Notes: generated by a model not told the origin, from the sequence alone. Numbered from the stretch's first letter, positions 1 to 12,402 are shown. The stretch is DNA of 64,000 nt from Podarcis raffonei (GCF_027172205.1 NC_070613.1:27244001-27308000); one strand, 5' to 3'. Numbers and translations: made by a program.

Positions 1-1065
1 GTGGTCTGACTTGGTTCAAAGCAGATTCCTACAGACCTATGATACAGAGTTTCTTCTCCAGCGGCGTTATCCTGCCCAGTCTGCTTGGCTCACCTCTGCA
101 GATGACCATTGGATTGACAACATGAGTGGGGAGCTGCTGCTGCTGCACCAGTCACTCCTGACACTATCCATGAAAATCTATGAGACCAGAGACTAGCATT
201 AACAATCAGGATATATGTGTTTCTTCTCATTGTCCAGGAAAATTTATTTTTAACTACTGGAATGGATATAATACGTAGTATAGGAAATTTGGGATATATT
301 TAGCAAATGCCTTTGCAGCAGCAAAGGGGCTGAAGCTGTTGATGCTTACTTTATTTCCTGAAGTAATAATTTTTAACAATGTGTTCCATCCCTGGATGAC
401 ACCAGCATATTTATAGTGTTGCTCATTTAGGGGAAATAAGACTCATGAGAATCGTTTTGAATCTGGCTTCCAGAACGTTTGCCAATATTTTGAAGTCTAC
501 AGAGCCATTATATTAAAGCCAAAAGTTATTAGTTGCCGTGATTATCTGGTTTAGAAGAACAAGTACTACCTTTGTGCTGGATACTTGGAATACACTGGTC
601 CGAGCCGGGAGCTGTATTTGCTTTGTTTTGTTTTAAGGAATGGCTATTAATATTTGTTTGCATTTTTTGATTGATGCTTTCATTTATTTCCATGAAATCT
701 GTGTTAACGACATGGACAGATTGCTTCAGTGTTACCATCAAGGCAAGTCTCTGTACAGGAAGCCCAGGGTCCAACTTGACCAAATGACCAGGAGTGCCCT
801 CAAATGCAAGAGACCAGGCTTACCACTTTCTGAAGTGACATTACTATCTGTCCCTGAAAGAGGAATAGGTCCAGAGTTTACAATTACGTAACTGCACTGC
901 GGAGACCTAAGCTACATGTTTCAAAAATCCAAACTCTACAGCCTTTTCTACAACTCCCATCAGACCCAGCCAGCATGGATATGGTGTAGTCCAAAATATC
1001 TTTAAGGCACTAGATTGGGGAAGGATGCATTAGACAGAAACAACTGGTTAGCAGTGCAAAACTTT

Positions 1066-1146
1066 GGCAGGCACAAACAGTATTGAAAGTGGGATTGCAT
1101 GTAACCACCCCAACAACATCACAAGCACAAAGAATCACAAATGCAG
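1066..1146 (+). repeat. Diverged local duplication, copy 1
   Basis: This stretch and 1696-1776 share a run of similar words in the same order, among them 'attgaaagtgg' and 'ataaccaccc'-like blocks, about 630 bp apart in direct orientation. By eye they agree at roughly three quarters of positions. This is either a local duplication or two copies of an unrecognised dispersed repeat. Confidence 0.45.
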
Positions 1147-1695
1147 AATTAAAAGGAGGGGCCCAAAGTTCTTCAGTGGCTGGAATAAGGGATTACTTTG
1201 GAAAGAATAATTTGATTTTTTTTTATTAAAGGGAGCTTTTGGAAAGAAACCACCTGTCTTTTCTGGCAAGACATGAGATTCAACTGCAAAAATAACCCAG
1301 CTTTAATTATTTCAACTGAGTGAGCTACCAGCAACCCATAATTCTTTTCATAATTGGGGAAAAAATGTAACAGTTTTTTTGACATCATCAGAGTGTTGCT
1401 TTGGATACAAATTCAAACATAAATAGCTTAGGTGGAATTCAACTAAATTTTGCTCAGACCTGTTGAAATAAGTGGTGGGTTCGCTGGATCATCCACCACA
1501 TCATTCTGCTTTATAAGCTCTGTGATGCTTCACCAGCGTTAATTGTATTATTGCCAACTGGAGAGGGATTCTTGCACTATAGCACTACAAAAGTGAAACA
1601 CAAGCCAGAATATTTGTGGAATAAAAAGCTACAGGATTTTAAAAAGTTTTTACAGGATGCGCACTGATGGGAAGCAAAGTAGTGTGTCCACTTTT

Positions 1696-1776
1696 GCAGG
1701 CGCAAACAATATTGAAAGTGGAAACACATATAACCACCCTAATACCATCATGAATACAAATGATCACAAACGTCTG
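1696..1776 (+). repeat. Diverged local duplication, copy 2
   Basis: Direct-orientation partner of 1066-1146. It lies inside a 114-codon ORF (1657-2001) that has no recognised motif and that I do not regard as a gene. Confidence 0.45.
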
Positions 1777-2959
1777 GATAGGTCCAGTGCCTCTGATACT
1801 AATACATCATCTTTTTGTTGTTGTTGTTGTTCCTGGCTGGCAAATTGCAAAGGGACTTGTAGCCTATTGGTAGGGGGGGATCTGACTTTGACTACAAAAG
1901 ATGCTGAAACTGGGGGAGGCGATTCCCTCATGCTTGGAAGCGGCTTATTCGGTGTAAAAAAGAAAAGAAAAAGGGAACTGTATTGTAATTATGTCATCTA
2001 ATAATACACTCTTTAAAAGTTTTAAGTGAGTCACATGTCTCCACCATTCCATCCAGCTCCTTAAATATAGCTATTTGGTTTGGCTTTGGGGCAAAAAAAG
2101 TCAGCCAAGATGGTGTTGTTAACATGTAAAGATTTCTTCAGCACAGCATTAGCAGCAGGGACTCGGTAGGAACATACAATATACTTAGATATCACAGAGA
2201 TTAGCAGTTTTGCTGCACTATCACAATTCATCTGGTTAACAGAGAGAATAATAAAAATTTGTGTGTGCAATAAGCTGCACAATAAGGTCAGCATCCTAAC
2301 TTATCAAGGATTCATATATGTCTATCGTAGCTCTTTGAATGTGTTCATAGTTCATACTGTCATTCTTTCTACTTTGGATGTTCAGCGTGTCAGTGCCATA
2401 GCTTATGTAGCAGCTATGCAGCAGGGTTGGGGGACTGGAAGGAAGTGGAGTGGCTGAAGAGGAAACCCTCCGCACTGCAACCTTTCGTTGCAGCTCCAGC
2501 ATATCTTTCCTATTTCTGTTCTATAGGAACTTACTGGTGGAAACAGAATTCTCAAGATTGCCTCCTTCATTGCAACTGCCCATTCCTCGCCATTCTTTTT
2601 ATCTAACGCCAGCCCCTGAAGCAGAAATATTTCAGAAGGAAATGTGACATGGAAGCTCGATTGCAGCCCCTAGGAATGCCTTCCATGCAACGTAATTAGA
2701 AATGGACTGCAAAAGTACGAATTGCTGGGGAAATAATTATCTGAAACACTTTGAAGCACCGTTAGAGGAGCCAAGCCTTCTTATCAGTAAGCGGCATGAG
2801 CATAAGTTTAAGGATACTAATAATAGCATCACTTTTCCTCTTCTGGAGTAAAAATTACCTTCATGTATTTTAGCAACCCCCTTTTCATTTATATGCCAGT
2901 GCTGCTGTCCATTTTATGTTTGCGATTTAGATATTTCACTTTAGGGTACCCAAATGCTC

Positions 2960-3540
2960 TATGTGGTTCAGAAACTGAAGTTACTACAGAATGCAAATGC
3001 AGGTCTTTTCACTGGGGGGACACACGCTGCAAACATATACTATATTATCCACCCGTTGGATGCCAGTTCATTTCCAAGCCCAATTCAAGGTGTTGGTGTT
3101 GACCAATAAAGTTCTGCATGCCTTGAGTCCCTGGTATCAAAAAGAATACCTAGTCCCATCCATCTGTTGCCATGTTGCAAGGTCATCTGCTAAACTGTCA
3201 ACACTCTCTGCAGGTCCTCCCTCCCTCCAGCCATCAGGTGGGTACTAAGGAGGTGCCCTTTTGACTATGACACTCCCTTTGTAGAATTCCTTCCCTATAG
3301 AGGCTCACCTGGTGTCTACTTCATTCTTTATTATGCTTGCTTGGTTTTGGGGACAAAGCCTTCAAACTAAGTTCTTCTTCTTAGAGTCTTCTTCTCCGTG
3401 GCCTTTCAGATCCTCCTTTGACTAATTATATGCTGTTAGTTTTATTTGCATTTTTTTTTTAAAAAAATACTTTTAGTGTAATCTGCCCTGGGATAATGTT
3501 TTTCAAATGATGGGCAGCATGCAAATAAACAAACAATCCC
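2960..3540 (+). mobile_element. CR1/L2-group LINE 3' fragment (old)
   Basis: The plus strand at 3050-3150 translates, with frame breaks, to a segment resembling HW-PV-FQAQFKVLVLT-K-LHALSP. That is the conserved C-terminal region after the reverse transcriptase in CR1/L2-group LINEs, also seen in the better copies at 22149-22670 and 50079-50708. It is 5'-truncated and decayed, and the 3' boundary is approximate. Confidence 0.6.
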
Positions 3541-5570
3541 CAAATAAAATTATTCTTAGATTTGTCCAACTCATTCAATAGATGCTTCAGTTTCTTCTTG
3601 ATCAATGTTTTCTCAGCGACATAACAGTTTTCATTCCTGGTGTCTGTGTATTAAGAAAAAAAGCTGCGCGTACACAACAGCACAGTAATTACACAAAGAC
3701 AGCATGAAATAATTATGTGAGGTCTTAAAAATTCTCATAGTATTGGTTTCAAGAGTGTTTTGTATGCCTGACACGTATTGAGAATCAAAACAATATGCCA
3801 GCCGAAATGGGACGGCCCTGTACTGAGAAACCGGTTCTCTCCACCCCCCACCCCGGTTTTATGCTATTAAAATGTGTAATAAAAGGTTTCCCCCTCGCTT
3901 TAATGAAAGCCAAATGTCAGCAACAGTAATTAGAATGTTTGCAGTGAAGTAAGGTTTTAGATCTTCAGCACAGCGATGCCCTTCAGGTTTTGATTAATTA
4001 TGGCCAAGCCACACAAGAGGCTGTTCCTAGAACCACCCACTGGAAAATCCTAGAAGCATCTTCCATGGTCCTCCTGCTTACATTCCTTTCTTATAAATTG
4101 CATACATATTATAGGGGAAATAACCTCTCTTGGAGCAAAATGTGTCTTACATGATATAGAAATAAGAGAAGTATAAAACAAAGATCTGTTTCAGACTGTG
4201 AGGGAAGTTTTTATTTCTGCTTTACTTTTTTTGTGCAGAGGAGTGAAGCCTTCTCAACTTATTTTGTTTCCAAGAACAGCTTCAGTATCCAACAGCTGGT
4301 CCTGGAAAACTCAGTTTTAATTTCACTATACCTAGAACCCTTGCAAAGGTTCCAAAGAGCAGGGGAGAAACTGAGAAGTTTCCTCCTGCCTTCGTAGCAA
4401 GTGGAGGGAAGTCCCTTTAATGGTTGAGGTGAAACTGATAACAGGTTAAAAATTCCTTTCCAGGTTTCATGTCTTATCTTTGCAGCATTTGAGATGGGGA
4501 CTAGAGAATGCACGGTATCATGTTTAAACTCAAAAAACAGGCTGTAAAGAGCAGCTGTGAAACAGCCCCCCCCCAAAGTCCTTTACAGCTAGCGGACCTC
4601 CAGAAGACCTATTGAGTGAGCATACATCCTGAACAAAGCTTATGTGGAAGTTTGACAGACTTTCCTGAGCATTTATTCCAATTTATTTGTGCATTGGTTA
4701 TACAACAATGAGCATCCATCATGAATTCATCCTCCTTTGCTTGTGGGATGTTTATACACACTCCCATTAGTAATTTGTTCACCCCTAACGCTTTCCAAAT
4801 TGCAAAAAGTGGTTGTTTTCCCTCAAAGGTGGATTTGTTGTGCTAAGGTGACATAGCCTTTTAATGTACATTAAGTACCAAGTTGAATCTCCTTCAACAT
4901 AGTGACACCCCTAGTTGGGGGAAACCTCCTCGCTGAGGATTTTTTTAAAAAAACCAAACCAAACCAAACCAAAAAAACCTGAGTTGGGAAAAGTGAAATT
5001 GTAGAGGTGAAATTGTAGAAACATTTGTCAATTTGGCAATTTCACAGCTTTTCTTAGCAGACTTTGCACCCAGTTTGCAGAACTTAAGTCAGATGATACA
5101 CATTATCTCGGAAGTGAAACTGCTAAGGTTGGTTTAGGAGGAGACTTTCCAAAGTAAAGATGAAACTGATGGGAGTTTCAAATTCCTTGCCAATTTAATC
5201 ATTATACCGAATTGGATCTAGGCAGAAAGCCTACCCATCTCACTGCTGCTCCTTGCCAACTTTGTACACAAATCCCCAAGTTTTTCAACTATGTGATGCA
5301 TAGTCTATTTTGCTTTGGTCAAACTTCACTTGAAGGGCTGCGTTCAATTCTGAGGGCCAGTTTAAGAAGAGTACTCTTCATCAGGGCATCCCGGTTTTGG
5401 GAGCCATGGGCGCGTTTTGAGGCTCTATGATCTCATGCAGAGTCATATCCCAGATCCTACGGTAAAAATGTTAGAGGGTTTGCAGAACATAACCAGTAGT
5501 ATATGTATCTCTTGTTCACATAAAGCATGTTCTTTTTACTTTAAAGTAAGAAATGATGACAGAAATGTCT
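3541..5570. other. Intergenic, no gene recognised
   Basis: No gene is visible. A short AAACC-type pentanucleotide repeat lies at about 4951-4971. The 105-codon minus ORF at 4259-4576 has no recognised domain and looks like chance. Confidence 0.5.
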
Positions 5571-5582
5571 CATTACTTCAAC

Positions 5583-5910
5583 ACACTGGTTCCCAAACAT
5601 TTTTGGGGCCATTGCTCCCTTGGTTCCATAAACGCATCCCCTGTGGGCCCTACCCTACCCTATGAAAATCTTTATTCATAATTATGGTTTGCACGACCTA
5701 CTAAGGAAGATAATAACTCAATAAAATTCAAAACAGTAACAATTAATTGCACATGTATTCAAAATGCAATTAAAACTATAATTAATTCAACAAATTTGAT
5801 GAACTTGGTCCAGTGACATCAACTTCTAAAAGTCTGATTGTCAGTTACAGCTCCAGCACCGTCCTGACACCCCCTTGCCTCTAAGTGCCCCCTCTAGCTA
5901 ATCGCATCCC
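5583..5910. mobile_element. Possible old DNA-transposon-derived repeat
   Basis: The segment begins 'ggttcccaaacatttttggggcc' in style and ends in a C-rich stretch, with an AT-rich middle. This resembles old non-autonomous hAT-like elements of vertebrates. I see no clean terminal repeats or target duplication, so the family is uncertain. Confidence 0.25.
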
Positions 5911-7165
5911 CCAACCTTCACATACTCATGTGCTGGGAGATGGCTTTACCAGTTACGAAGTCTATGATACACAACATCATATTTTAAAAATCAAGGATTC
6001 CAACAAGAAAAAAAAGCCACCCCGAAACATAAAGGCAAGCCAAATGCTGCAACCAAAATCTGCTTGTACTTTCAAGAAACTGATTTAGCAACAGCTTGAG
6101 TGGAGCAAATCCAAAGGTTACACCATCTGCTGGGCCTCAAATCCAAGATTAAGCTTGTAGCCTGTCAGCCAAGAAGACACGATTAATTCTTAGCTTCATG
6201 ACACAAAAAAATGTTACAGTGGGAGTAGTTTTGTTTTGTTTTGCTAACTTCACGTCCAGAAATGTTTTCCTCTTAACGTAAGTCTTCTAAGCTCTGATGG
6301 GGCTGCATCATTTACTGCCTGTCAAAAGTGTCAGTTATATTCTTGCAGACCTTCGCACTAGCGGGAACAGCACAGAAAATACTGGGATGCCCCATGGCAT
6401 CATGGCTGGAAAATATTATTGTATAAAATGCCAATGACAAGGTCTTTACTTGTCTATAAGGCTCTGGGCTGAGGTGTCACCTAGCCAATTTGGTATAACT
6501 AGGTGGTGTTGCTACAGTGGCAGAAGGGGGAGGCATTTATGCAGCAGAAAAGAGCTTTAAAAGAAAAGCCCTCTTCCTTTCAGCTCAATCCATAAATCAA
6601 AACAAACAGGAGAACATGAACAAGAATTGGCAGTTGCTATTAATACGTTGATTCCCCCCTAGAGATAACTGCACAGGGCCATATTTAAGAACAGTATATA
6701 ATATTAGGCAATTAAAGAAAGCAGTCCATCTGTTGGGCAAGTAACAAAACATCCTTAACAGTGAGCAAAATGCAAGAAGGGGTGTGTTTGTTTGTATGTT
6801 TAAAGTATGGTATTGTCTTTCCTCACATGTGAGGTGGGGGGGTGTCTTATTGTCTGATGGAGGTTGCATGAGGGAGGTTGCAGTCCCCTCCCTGCCCCCC
6901 GTTATTTTGCATTATAATGTTATACTTGCATATAGTACATCACAATTACTCTCTCTGTGGGATTGTAGGTGAAAACATTTTAAAAAGAAATAGGAAATTG
7001 AGAAAGATGTGTATATAGTTGGGAACTGAAGGTGAGGAGAGGAACAATGCCATGGACTATATCTCAAGACTACAAGTATCTTGTGATTGTGTGATTTCCC
7101 ATATGCATGAGTCCGATCCAGATCCAATGTAATCTGTGGCCTGATTGCAGCTGGAATCCAATATG
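5911..7165. other. Intergenic, nothing recognised
   Basis: No coding exon or clear repeat was recognised. The small ORFs here show no motifs. Confidence 0.45.
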
Positions 7166-7169
7166 GGAA

Positions 7170-7645
7170 TGACTTTCAGTTAGCCTCGTATCTTAGGAAT
7201 TTGTCCGTACCCACCTATCGGCATTTATTTACCAAAGCTAGATTAAATGTATTTCCATCGGAAGTTCTAAATGGTAGGCTGAGAGGCATCCTCTCCAGAA
7301 TAGGCTTTGTTTATGTTCCCAGGACGTCAACTGCATGAGCCATGTCCTACTCCATTGTGGGCAGTATGAGCAAGCAAGAGACCAACTGATCAAACCCTTA
7401 CTAGCAAATTTGCCGGGAAAATCTGAAGCCTCCCATATTAAATACCTTCTGGAGGATACGTCAAATGATATTACACTGACCGTGGCAAAGTTTCTTTCGG
7501 AGGTCGCAAGAAACAATAACCATCACGCTCTAGACATAACAAAATGACTACCTCGGTCTCTTTCGCCTGTTGTTTGGTTGTTTTAACTGTATCTTGTTTT
7601 GAAACTGTTTTGTGGGTCTGTGGACTGCAATAAAGATATTTGATT
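7170..7645 (+). mobile_element. LINE 3' end with Cys/His knuckle, family unassigned
   Basis: The plus strand reads like the tail of a LINE ORF. A segment giving YLRNLSVPTYRHLF is followed, in a shifted frame, by CMSHVLLHC (C-x2-H-x4-C) at about 7330-7355, then a helical stretch ending at the stop near 7545. A short 3' UTR follows, with 'aataaagatatttgatttgat' at its end. The knuckle and the ATTTG-type tail suggest a non-LTR retrotransposon other than L1 or the CR1/L2 copies elsewhere in the window. It is broken by frame changes. Confidence 0.45.
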
Positions 7646-7990
7646 TGATATGCACGAGTCTTGTTTATACGGCCTGCCAGTCTGCACTATTAGCAAAGTA
7701 CTTTTCTGCCTTTTCTGTTCTGTTTTGTTCACTCCCTACTGTACACAGCTGACACGTTGTTTACAGGTGAACCTAATGGCAACATTACCCTCAGCATTTG
7801 TTGGAGACTGGAGGGTTGTACGAACTGGCCGTCTAGCTCGATACCTCACAAGAAGCATGGCTATCAAATTTATCCCTTGCCCCCTTTTAATTTGCCTGCT
7901 TAGAATCCTTGGTACCCTTAACATTCCTTTCTTAAAGAAACCCATGTGTTGAAATCTGCAACCTTCTGATCAAAATAAAGGTTAATAGTA

Positions 7991-8607
7991 CCGTATTTTT
8001 CGCACTATAGGATGCACTTTTCCCCTTCAAAAATGAAGGGGAAATGTGTGTGCGTCCTATGGAGCGAAGACACCATAGCCCTGCGGCCCTCTCCCGGCTG
8101 GAGAGGTAACGCGCGGCTATGGCAGGAGCCTCCATAGCCGCGCGTCACCTCTCCAGCCGGGAGAGCGCGCGTGGAGCTAAAGCAGTCCCCCGTGACCCTC
8201 TCCCGGCTGGAGAGGTGACGCGCGGCTATGGCAGCAGCCTCTCCGCTGCGCCTTTCCGCTGCTCCCTGACCTGCTCTTTGGGGCTGGTGGTGGGCTTCCC
8301 CCCGCCAGCCCCAAAGAGCAGGTCGAAAGGAACCTGAAGCCTGGAGAGCGAGAGGGGTCGGTGCGCACTGACCCCTCTAGCTCTCCAGGCTTCCAAGGTA
8401 GCCGCCTGAACGCACCTTAAACGGCACCTTGTTTTAGAGCGGGAAAACAAGAGGGGGAAAATTCTCCCACTCTCTGCGCAGCGCTTCCTGCCACTTCGCT
8501 GAAGGGGCGCTGGGCAGAGAGCGGAAGAATTTTTTCCCCTTGTTCTCCCCCCTCTAAAACAAGGTGCGTCCTATTGTCCGGTGCGTCCTATGGTGCGAAA
8601 AATACGG
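7991..8607. mobile_element. GC-rich multi-hairpin MITE (TIR ccgtatttttcgc)
   Basis: The left end (7991) starts ccgtatttttcgcactatag and the right end (8607) is its near-perfect inverted repeat over about 26 bases. The interior is made of successive palindromes: 8089-8165, 8268-8324, 8336-8392 and a larger one around 8439-8550. No transposase is encoded, so this is a non-autonomous DNA element. A shortened relative with the same right end lies at 38535-38908. The superfamily is uncertain because I cannot see a clear target-site duplication. Confidence 0.7.
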
Positions 8608-9660
8608 CACTTAAATGGAGTTAAAGAGATTGGCAATGTGTATTCTCTGATTCACTGCAAAAACAAAAATAGGGGGAACAACAGGGAAATAGGAAGGGGA
8701 CAATAGGCAGATGTAAAAATCATAATGACCAACACGATGAAACAGATGTTCATATTGTAAGAGTATGCTGCTTCCTTCATTTGGTGTTTTATTTGAAGGA
8801 TTTATAAATTTTTGCATTCTTTCTCAGTAACGTTCTCCATATACACTCCTCAAAAAGACATCTACATCTCTCTTTCCTCTTCAGTTTATTTCATTTAGGA
8901 CTTCCACCCTTTGATGAGGAGCAGCATTTGATTTTTATTTCTCCACATTTTGTTTTGGTCTGAGGAAAAAGGGAAGTAGAACTTTAAAAAGTAAAAGAGA
9001 AACTCCATGAAATTTTATCAAGCATGAAATGGCGTTTAAGCAAAACAGGCGGATTGCTGAAGCAAATGCTTCAGTTAGGAAGGAAATGCCATTGACTTTA
9101 TTACAGCTGCCTAATGTTTTCCACGAACTGCAGAAAATAATTCATTGTATCTTAGTGACCTACAATAACAGCTGACTGCTTGCACTTGGTGGAAATGTGA
9201 TTTGTGCCTACATTTTTTTCTTTTTTAACTATTTCAAGTTTCAGCATTTGGGCCTGCAGAGCTTCGGGAATTCCCTTTGCATTTAGTGAGAAGACTTGGT
9301 GCGAACCATGTGGCTGAGAATTGGCCTTTGGTGAACAAGACTGTGTATTTCAATGCAACGTTCTTTTTGCTGACTCGGGAATATCTCGGTGTGGTCTCGT
9401 TTTGTTGCACCTTTTGCAATGCACTGGAAGTGTACCCTTTTTCTTTTCTGTACTGCCATATTGTTGTATCCTCCACTTAACTGTGCAGTATTTGTAATGC
9501 AGCATTTCTAGAAAATACACACACACACACACATGCATAATAAGTCAAAAGTATCATAGTGCACTGATATTCTGTGAAGTTCAAGTAAATACACCCAGAG
9601 TGTCTCAGTCTGGCAAACAGGTACAAACAGAAAAAGACATGCTTGACATAAGCATCATGT
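8608..9660. other. Intergenic; short CA repeat
   Basis: No gene is recognised. A short (CA)n run lies at about 9519-9535. Confidence 0.45.
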
Positions 9661-9664
9661 GAAT

Positions 9665-9775
9665 GCAAGAAGAGCCTGCTGGATCAGGCCAGTGGTCCAT
9701 CTAGTCCAGCGTCCTGTTCTCACAGTGGCCAACCCAGATGCCTTTGAGAAACCTCCATGAAGAACATGAATGCAA
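9665..9775 (-). mobile_element. CR1-like LINE 3' end (copy interrupted)
   Basis: This matches, by eye, the 3' UTR segment at 43485-43560 (shared words such as 'agagcctgctg', 'tcctgttctcacagtggccaacc'). Its expected continuation reappears at 10239-10450, so about 460 bp of other sequence separates the two parts. Orientation is minus, judged from the coding relative at 50757-50965. Confidence 0.5.
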
Positions 9776-10238
9776 CAACACTCTGCCTACCTGACTACAT
9801 TATTACATGAGCACTGTTCCACAGCATTTGATATTTTCATTTACATACATCCATTCGATATAAGATGGGTTTATGAAGCAATTCTATATCCTCCCACCAC
9901 GCTGACAAAGAATTCTACGAAACAGTAGTCAATATCCGGAATCACTGTTCAGTGTTGGGACATCATATTTGCTGAATACACAAAGCTTCACAGCTTGTCT
10001 TTCATTGTACGAAGCCTGGTACCTCGCTTCATTTAAAGATTTCAGAGACTTTGAGACTAAAGATTTCATTTTGTACTTGTTATGGTTTGAATGAATTCTA
10101 TAAAGATTGTCTATTGCGTATGTACATGGTCATCGTGTTGCCTAGACATTGCTGACGTTCTCTTTGCAACACAGGGGTTTGTTTGGTTACTACTTACTAC
10201 CTGCAACTCCCAGCAACTTATATTCAGAGCCATACTGG

Positions 10239-10450
10239 CTGTGATGGTGGACCTAGAACCTAGTCATCGTGGCTAGAGTTATCATTGACAGCCCTGTCCT
10301 CCACTGAGTTTAACCCCCCTCTTAAAGCCACCCAAGCTGGTGGCCATCATTGCCTCCTAAGGGAGCAGGTTCCATAATTTAACTAGGTGCCCCATGAAGA
10401 AGTACAGTACTTCCTTTCATCTGTTCTGGATCTGCCAACAATCAGCTTCC
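10239..10450 (-). mobile_element. CR1-like LINE, coding-side part of the same copy
   Basis: This aligns by eye with 43620-43707 followed by 50757-50900: 'gtccactgagttt', 'ccacccaagctggtggccat', 'ggttccataatttaac', 'gaagaagtac'. On the minus strand the better copy encodes a VKLWN-LPQE motif typical of the C-terminal end of CR1-like ORF2. This copy is old and 5'-truncated. Confidence 0.5.
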
Positions 10451-10474
10451 ATAGATGCCCACAGGTTATAGTTA

Positions 10475-10722
10475 TAAAGAAGAGTTTGGATTTGATATCC
10501 TGCTTTATCACTACCTGAAGGAGTCTCAAAGTGGCTAACATTCTCCTTTCCCTTCCTCCCCCACAACAATCACTCTGTGAGGTAAGTGAGGCTGAGAGAC
10601 TTCAAAGAAGTGTGACTGGCCCAAGGTCACCCAGCAGCTGCATGTGGAGGAGCGGAGACGCGAACCCAGTTCACCAGATTACGAGTCTACCGCTCTTAAG
10701 CACTACACCACACTGGCTCTCA
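10475..10722 (-). mobile_element. tRNA-derived CORE-type (MIR-like) SINE
   Basis: On the minus strand there is a tRNA-like head with A-box-like and B-box-like (gggttcgcgtctcc) blocks at about 10660-10722. It is followed by a CORE-like segment containing 'ctgggtgaccttgggccagtcac' and a tail near 10480. This order (tRNA head, CORE, LINE-type tail) is that of the CORE-SINE/MIR group. Confidence 0.7.
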
Positions 10723-10725
10723 TGA

Positions 10726-11165
10726 GAAAAGGAAAAAAACTCGGTATGTGAGGCAGCATGCACACCATAAATATTGTTAGGAAGGTTGTGTGGCGCACCC
10801 CCCCCCAATCTCTGCCGAGCAGTAGCAAGATCACAAGGGTTCCAGGAGCTCACCCAGGGTTGTGTTTGCATTGGGAATCAAGACACGATGGAGACTGCTG
10901 CGTTTTTTAAGAAGTATTGTTTACACTGGAAGCTTTCAATGGAGGAAAGTGCAGAGTTTACAGCGTTCACATCTCAACAGGGGCTTCCCCCCCCCCCAGA
11001 GCAGTGCAGCATTGGAGTTCAAGACATCCTACACACCTTTCCTGTGCCCCTGTCCCAGCCTGTCAATATGGTTCTGCCCCTTCCTTTCTCCTTCCGAAGG
11101 ACCTTTGCTAAGCAGATCCTTCTCTTCTCCAAATGTCTCTGTTTTAAAAGGGACACATTTTTTGC

Positions 11166-11206
<41 letters not shown>

Positions 11207-12040
11207 CCCCTTGGCAACCCTCGTTTTTTTCACAGATCCAAGGAATCTTTCTTTGATGTGTTGATGACTGACTATTGTTTCTCAATGGCTTGCACTCAGC
11301 TAGCCCAGCCTGACTAGTTTGCATAGGGTAAACCCAGGAATTTCCGTGTTTGGCAGAGTTCAGGAGAACTGCTGCAGCTGCTTGTACTTTCCCTTCAACA
11401 CCCCCCCCCCATTAGTAAAATTGCTAACATTCACTAACTTCCCAGAATTATGAGCACCTTTGCACCCCTAGACTCTGGCACCCCAGATCTATAACAATAT
11501 AAAACACATGTAAAACACATGACCTCTGTCAAAAAATACCAGAAATTGTAGGGGTTGGGTGCTGGGAATTGTAGCTCTGTGGGGGGTAAAGTACAGTTCC
11601 CAGGATTCTTTGGGGGAAAGTCATGTGCTTTAAATGAATGCTGTGTGACCTCCATGTGCAGCAATAGTGTATATTCAATAACAAATGTAGAAAGCAACCA
11701 AATAAATGTGTACCACACGTAATAAGGGGATGACAAAAGCACCTTAAAGACACAACAGTTGTAGCACTTTTGTAAAGCCAGAGTTCAAAATAATAAACTA
11801 TCTATTGGGCAGTATTTTCTTGGGTAGAGAATCACACCCTTAGGAGGGCTCACTACAATAGTATACCATTGTTTTACACTTAGCTGCTTGTTGTACATAT
11901 TCACCATGTGTTACAAATTATCAGTGGTATGATGGCAATTGCTTGGAATGGGAATTTCATTTATTATGTGTCCCTGTTGGGGACTAAGCACAAAACAGGA
12001 ACCCCAGAAATGCAATTGTTTTCTGCAGTCTTAAATGTAT
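10726..12040. other. Intergenic; CA microsatellite and C-runs
   Basis: No gene is recognised. A (CA)n run lies at 11167-11205 and poly-C runs occur near 10798, 10989 and 11400. The 160- and 151-codon ORFs across the microsatellite are low-complexity and not credible genes. Confidence 0.5.
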
Positions 12041-12044
12041 TGAG

Positions 12045-12402
12045 CAGAGTGGGGAACTTGTGGCCCTCCAGTTGCTGTTTGACAACTCCCATGATAGAAA
12101 TAATAGAATTGAAGAGTTGGAAGGGATCCTGACGATCATCTAGTCCAACCCCCTGCAATGCAGGAATATGCAGCTGTCCCTTATGGGGATTGAACCTGCA
12201 ACCTTGGCATTATCAGAACCATGCTCTAACCAACTAAGCTATCCAGGCTGACCCCTGACCCTTGGCTATTCTGATGGGAGCTGGAGCCCATTAACATCCG
12301 GAGGACTGATCTGTACAATGGTTTGCATACTTGTGGCATTTTAAATATATAAATATAATATAAAAATCGTATGGAGGGCCACAGGTTCCCCTCTCCTAGT
12401 TA
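12045..12402. mobile_element. hAT-type MITE split by a SINE
   Basis: The left arm (12045-12092, 'tggggaacttgtggccctccag') and the right end (12370-12400, 'ggagggccacaggttcccc') are inverted repeats of the kind seen in the non-autonomous hAT-like element at 25913-26050. The interior is interrupted by the tRNA/CR1 SINE at 12086-12245. No clear 8-bp target duplication is visible. Confidence 0.55.
12086..12245 (-). mobile_element. tRNA-headed SINE with CR1-like tail
   Basis: Read on the minus strand, it has a tRNA-like head with a B-box-like block (ggttgcaggttcaatcccc). The tail 'ggttggactagatgatc' then 'cccttccaactcttcaattctatt' is the well-known CR1 3' end form. It is probably a SINE mobilised by CR1 machinery. 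It lies inside the hAT-type MITE at 12045-12402. Confidence 0.65.

Larger units (their letters stand above)
1..2955. other. Intergenic, no gene recognised
   Basis: I see no convincing coding exon. The short ORFs have no recognisable motifs. A diverged local duplication (about 1066-1146 and 1696-1776) and a short TTG run near 1817-1830 are the only structures I noted. Confidence 0.5.

Noticed and set aside
8119-8450. Overlapping ORFs on both strands
   Set aside because: They arise from the GC-rich palindromes of the MITE at 7991-8607.
10774-11324. ORFs of 100-160 codons around the CA repeat
   Set aside because: They contain the microsatellite and poly-C runs, overlap in several frames and have no motif or splice support.
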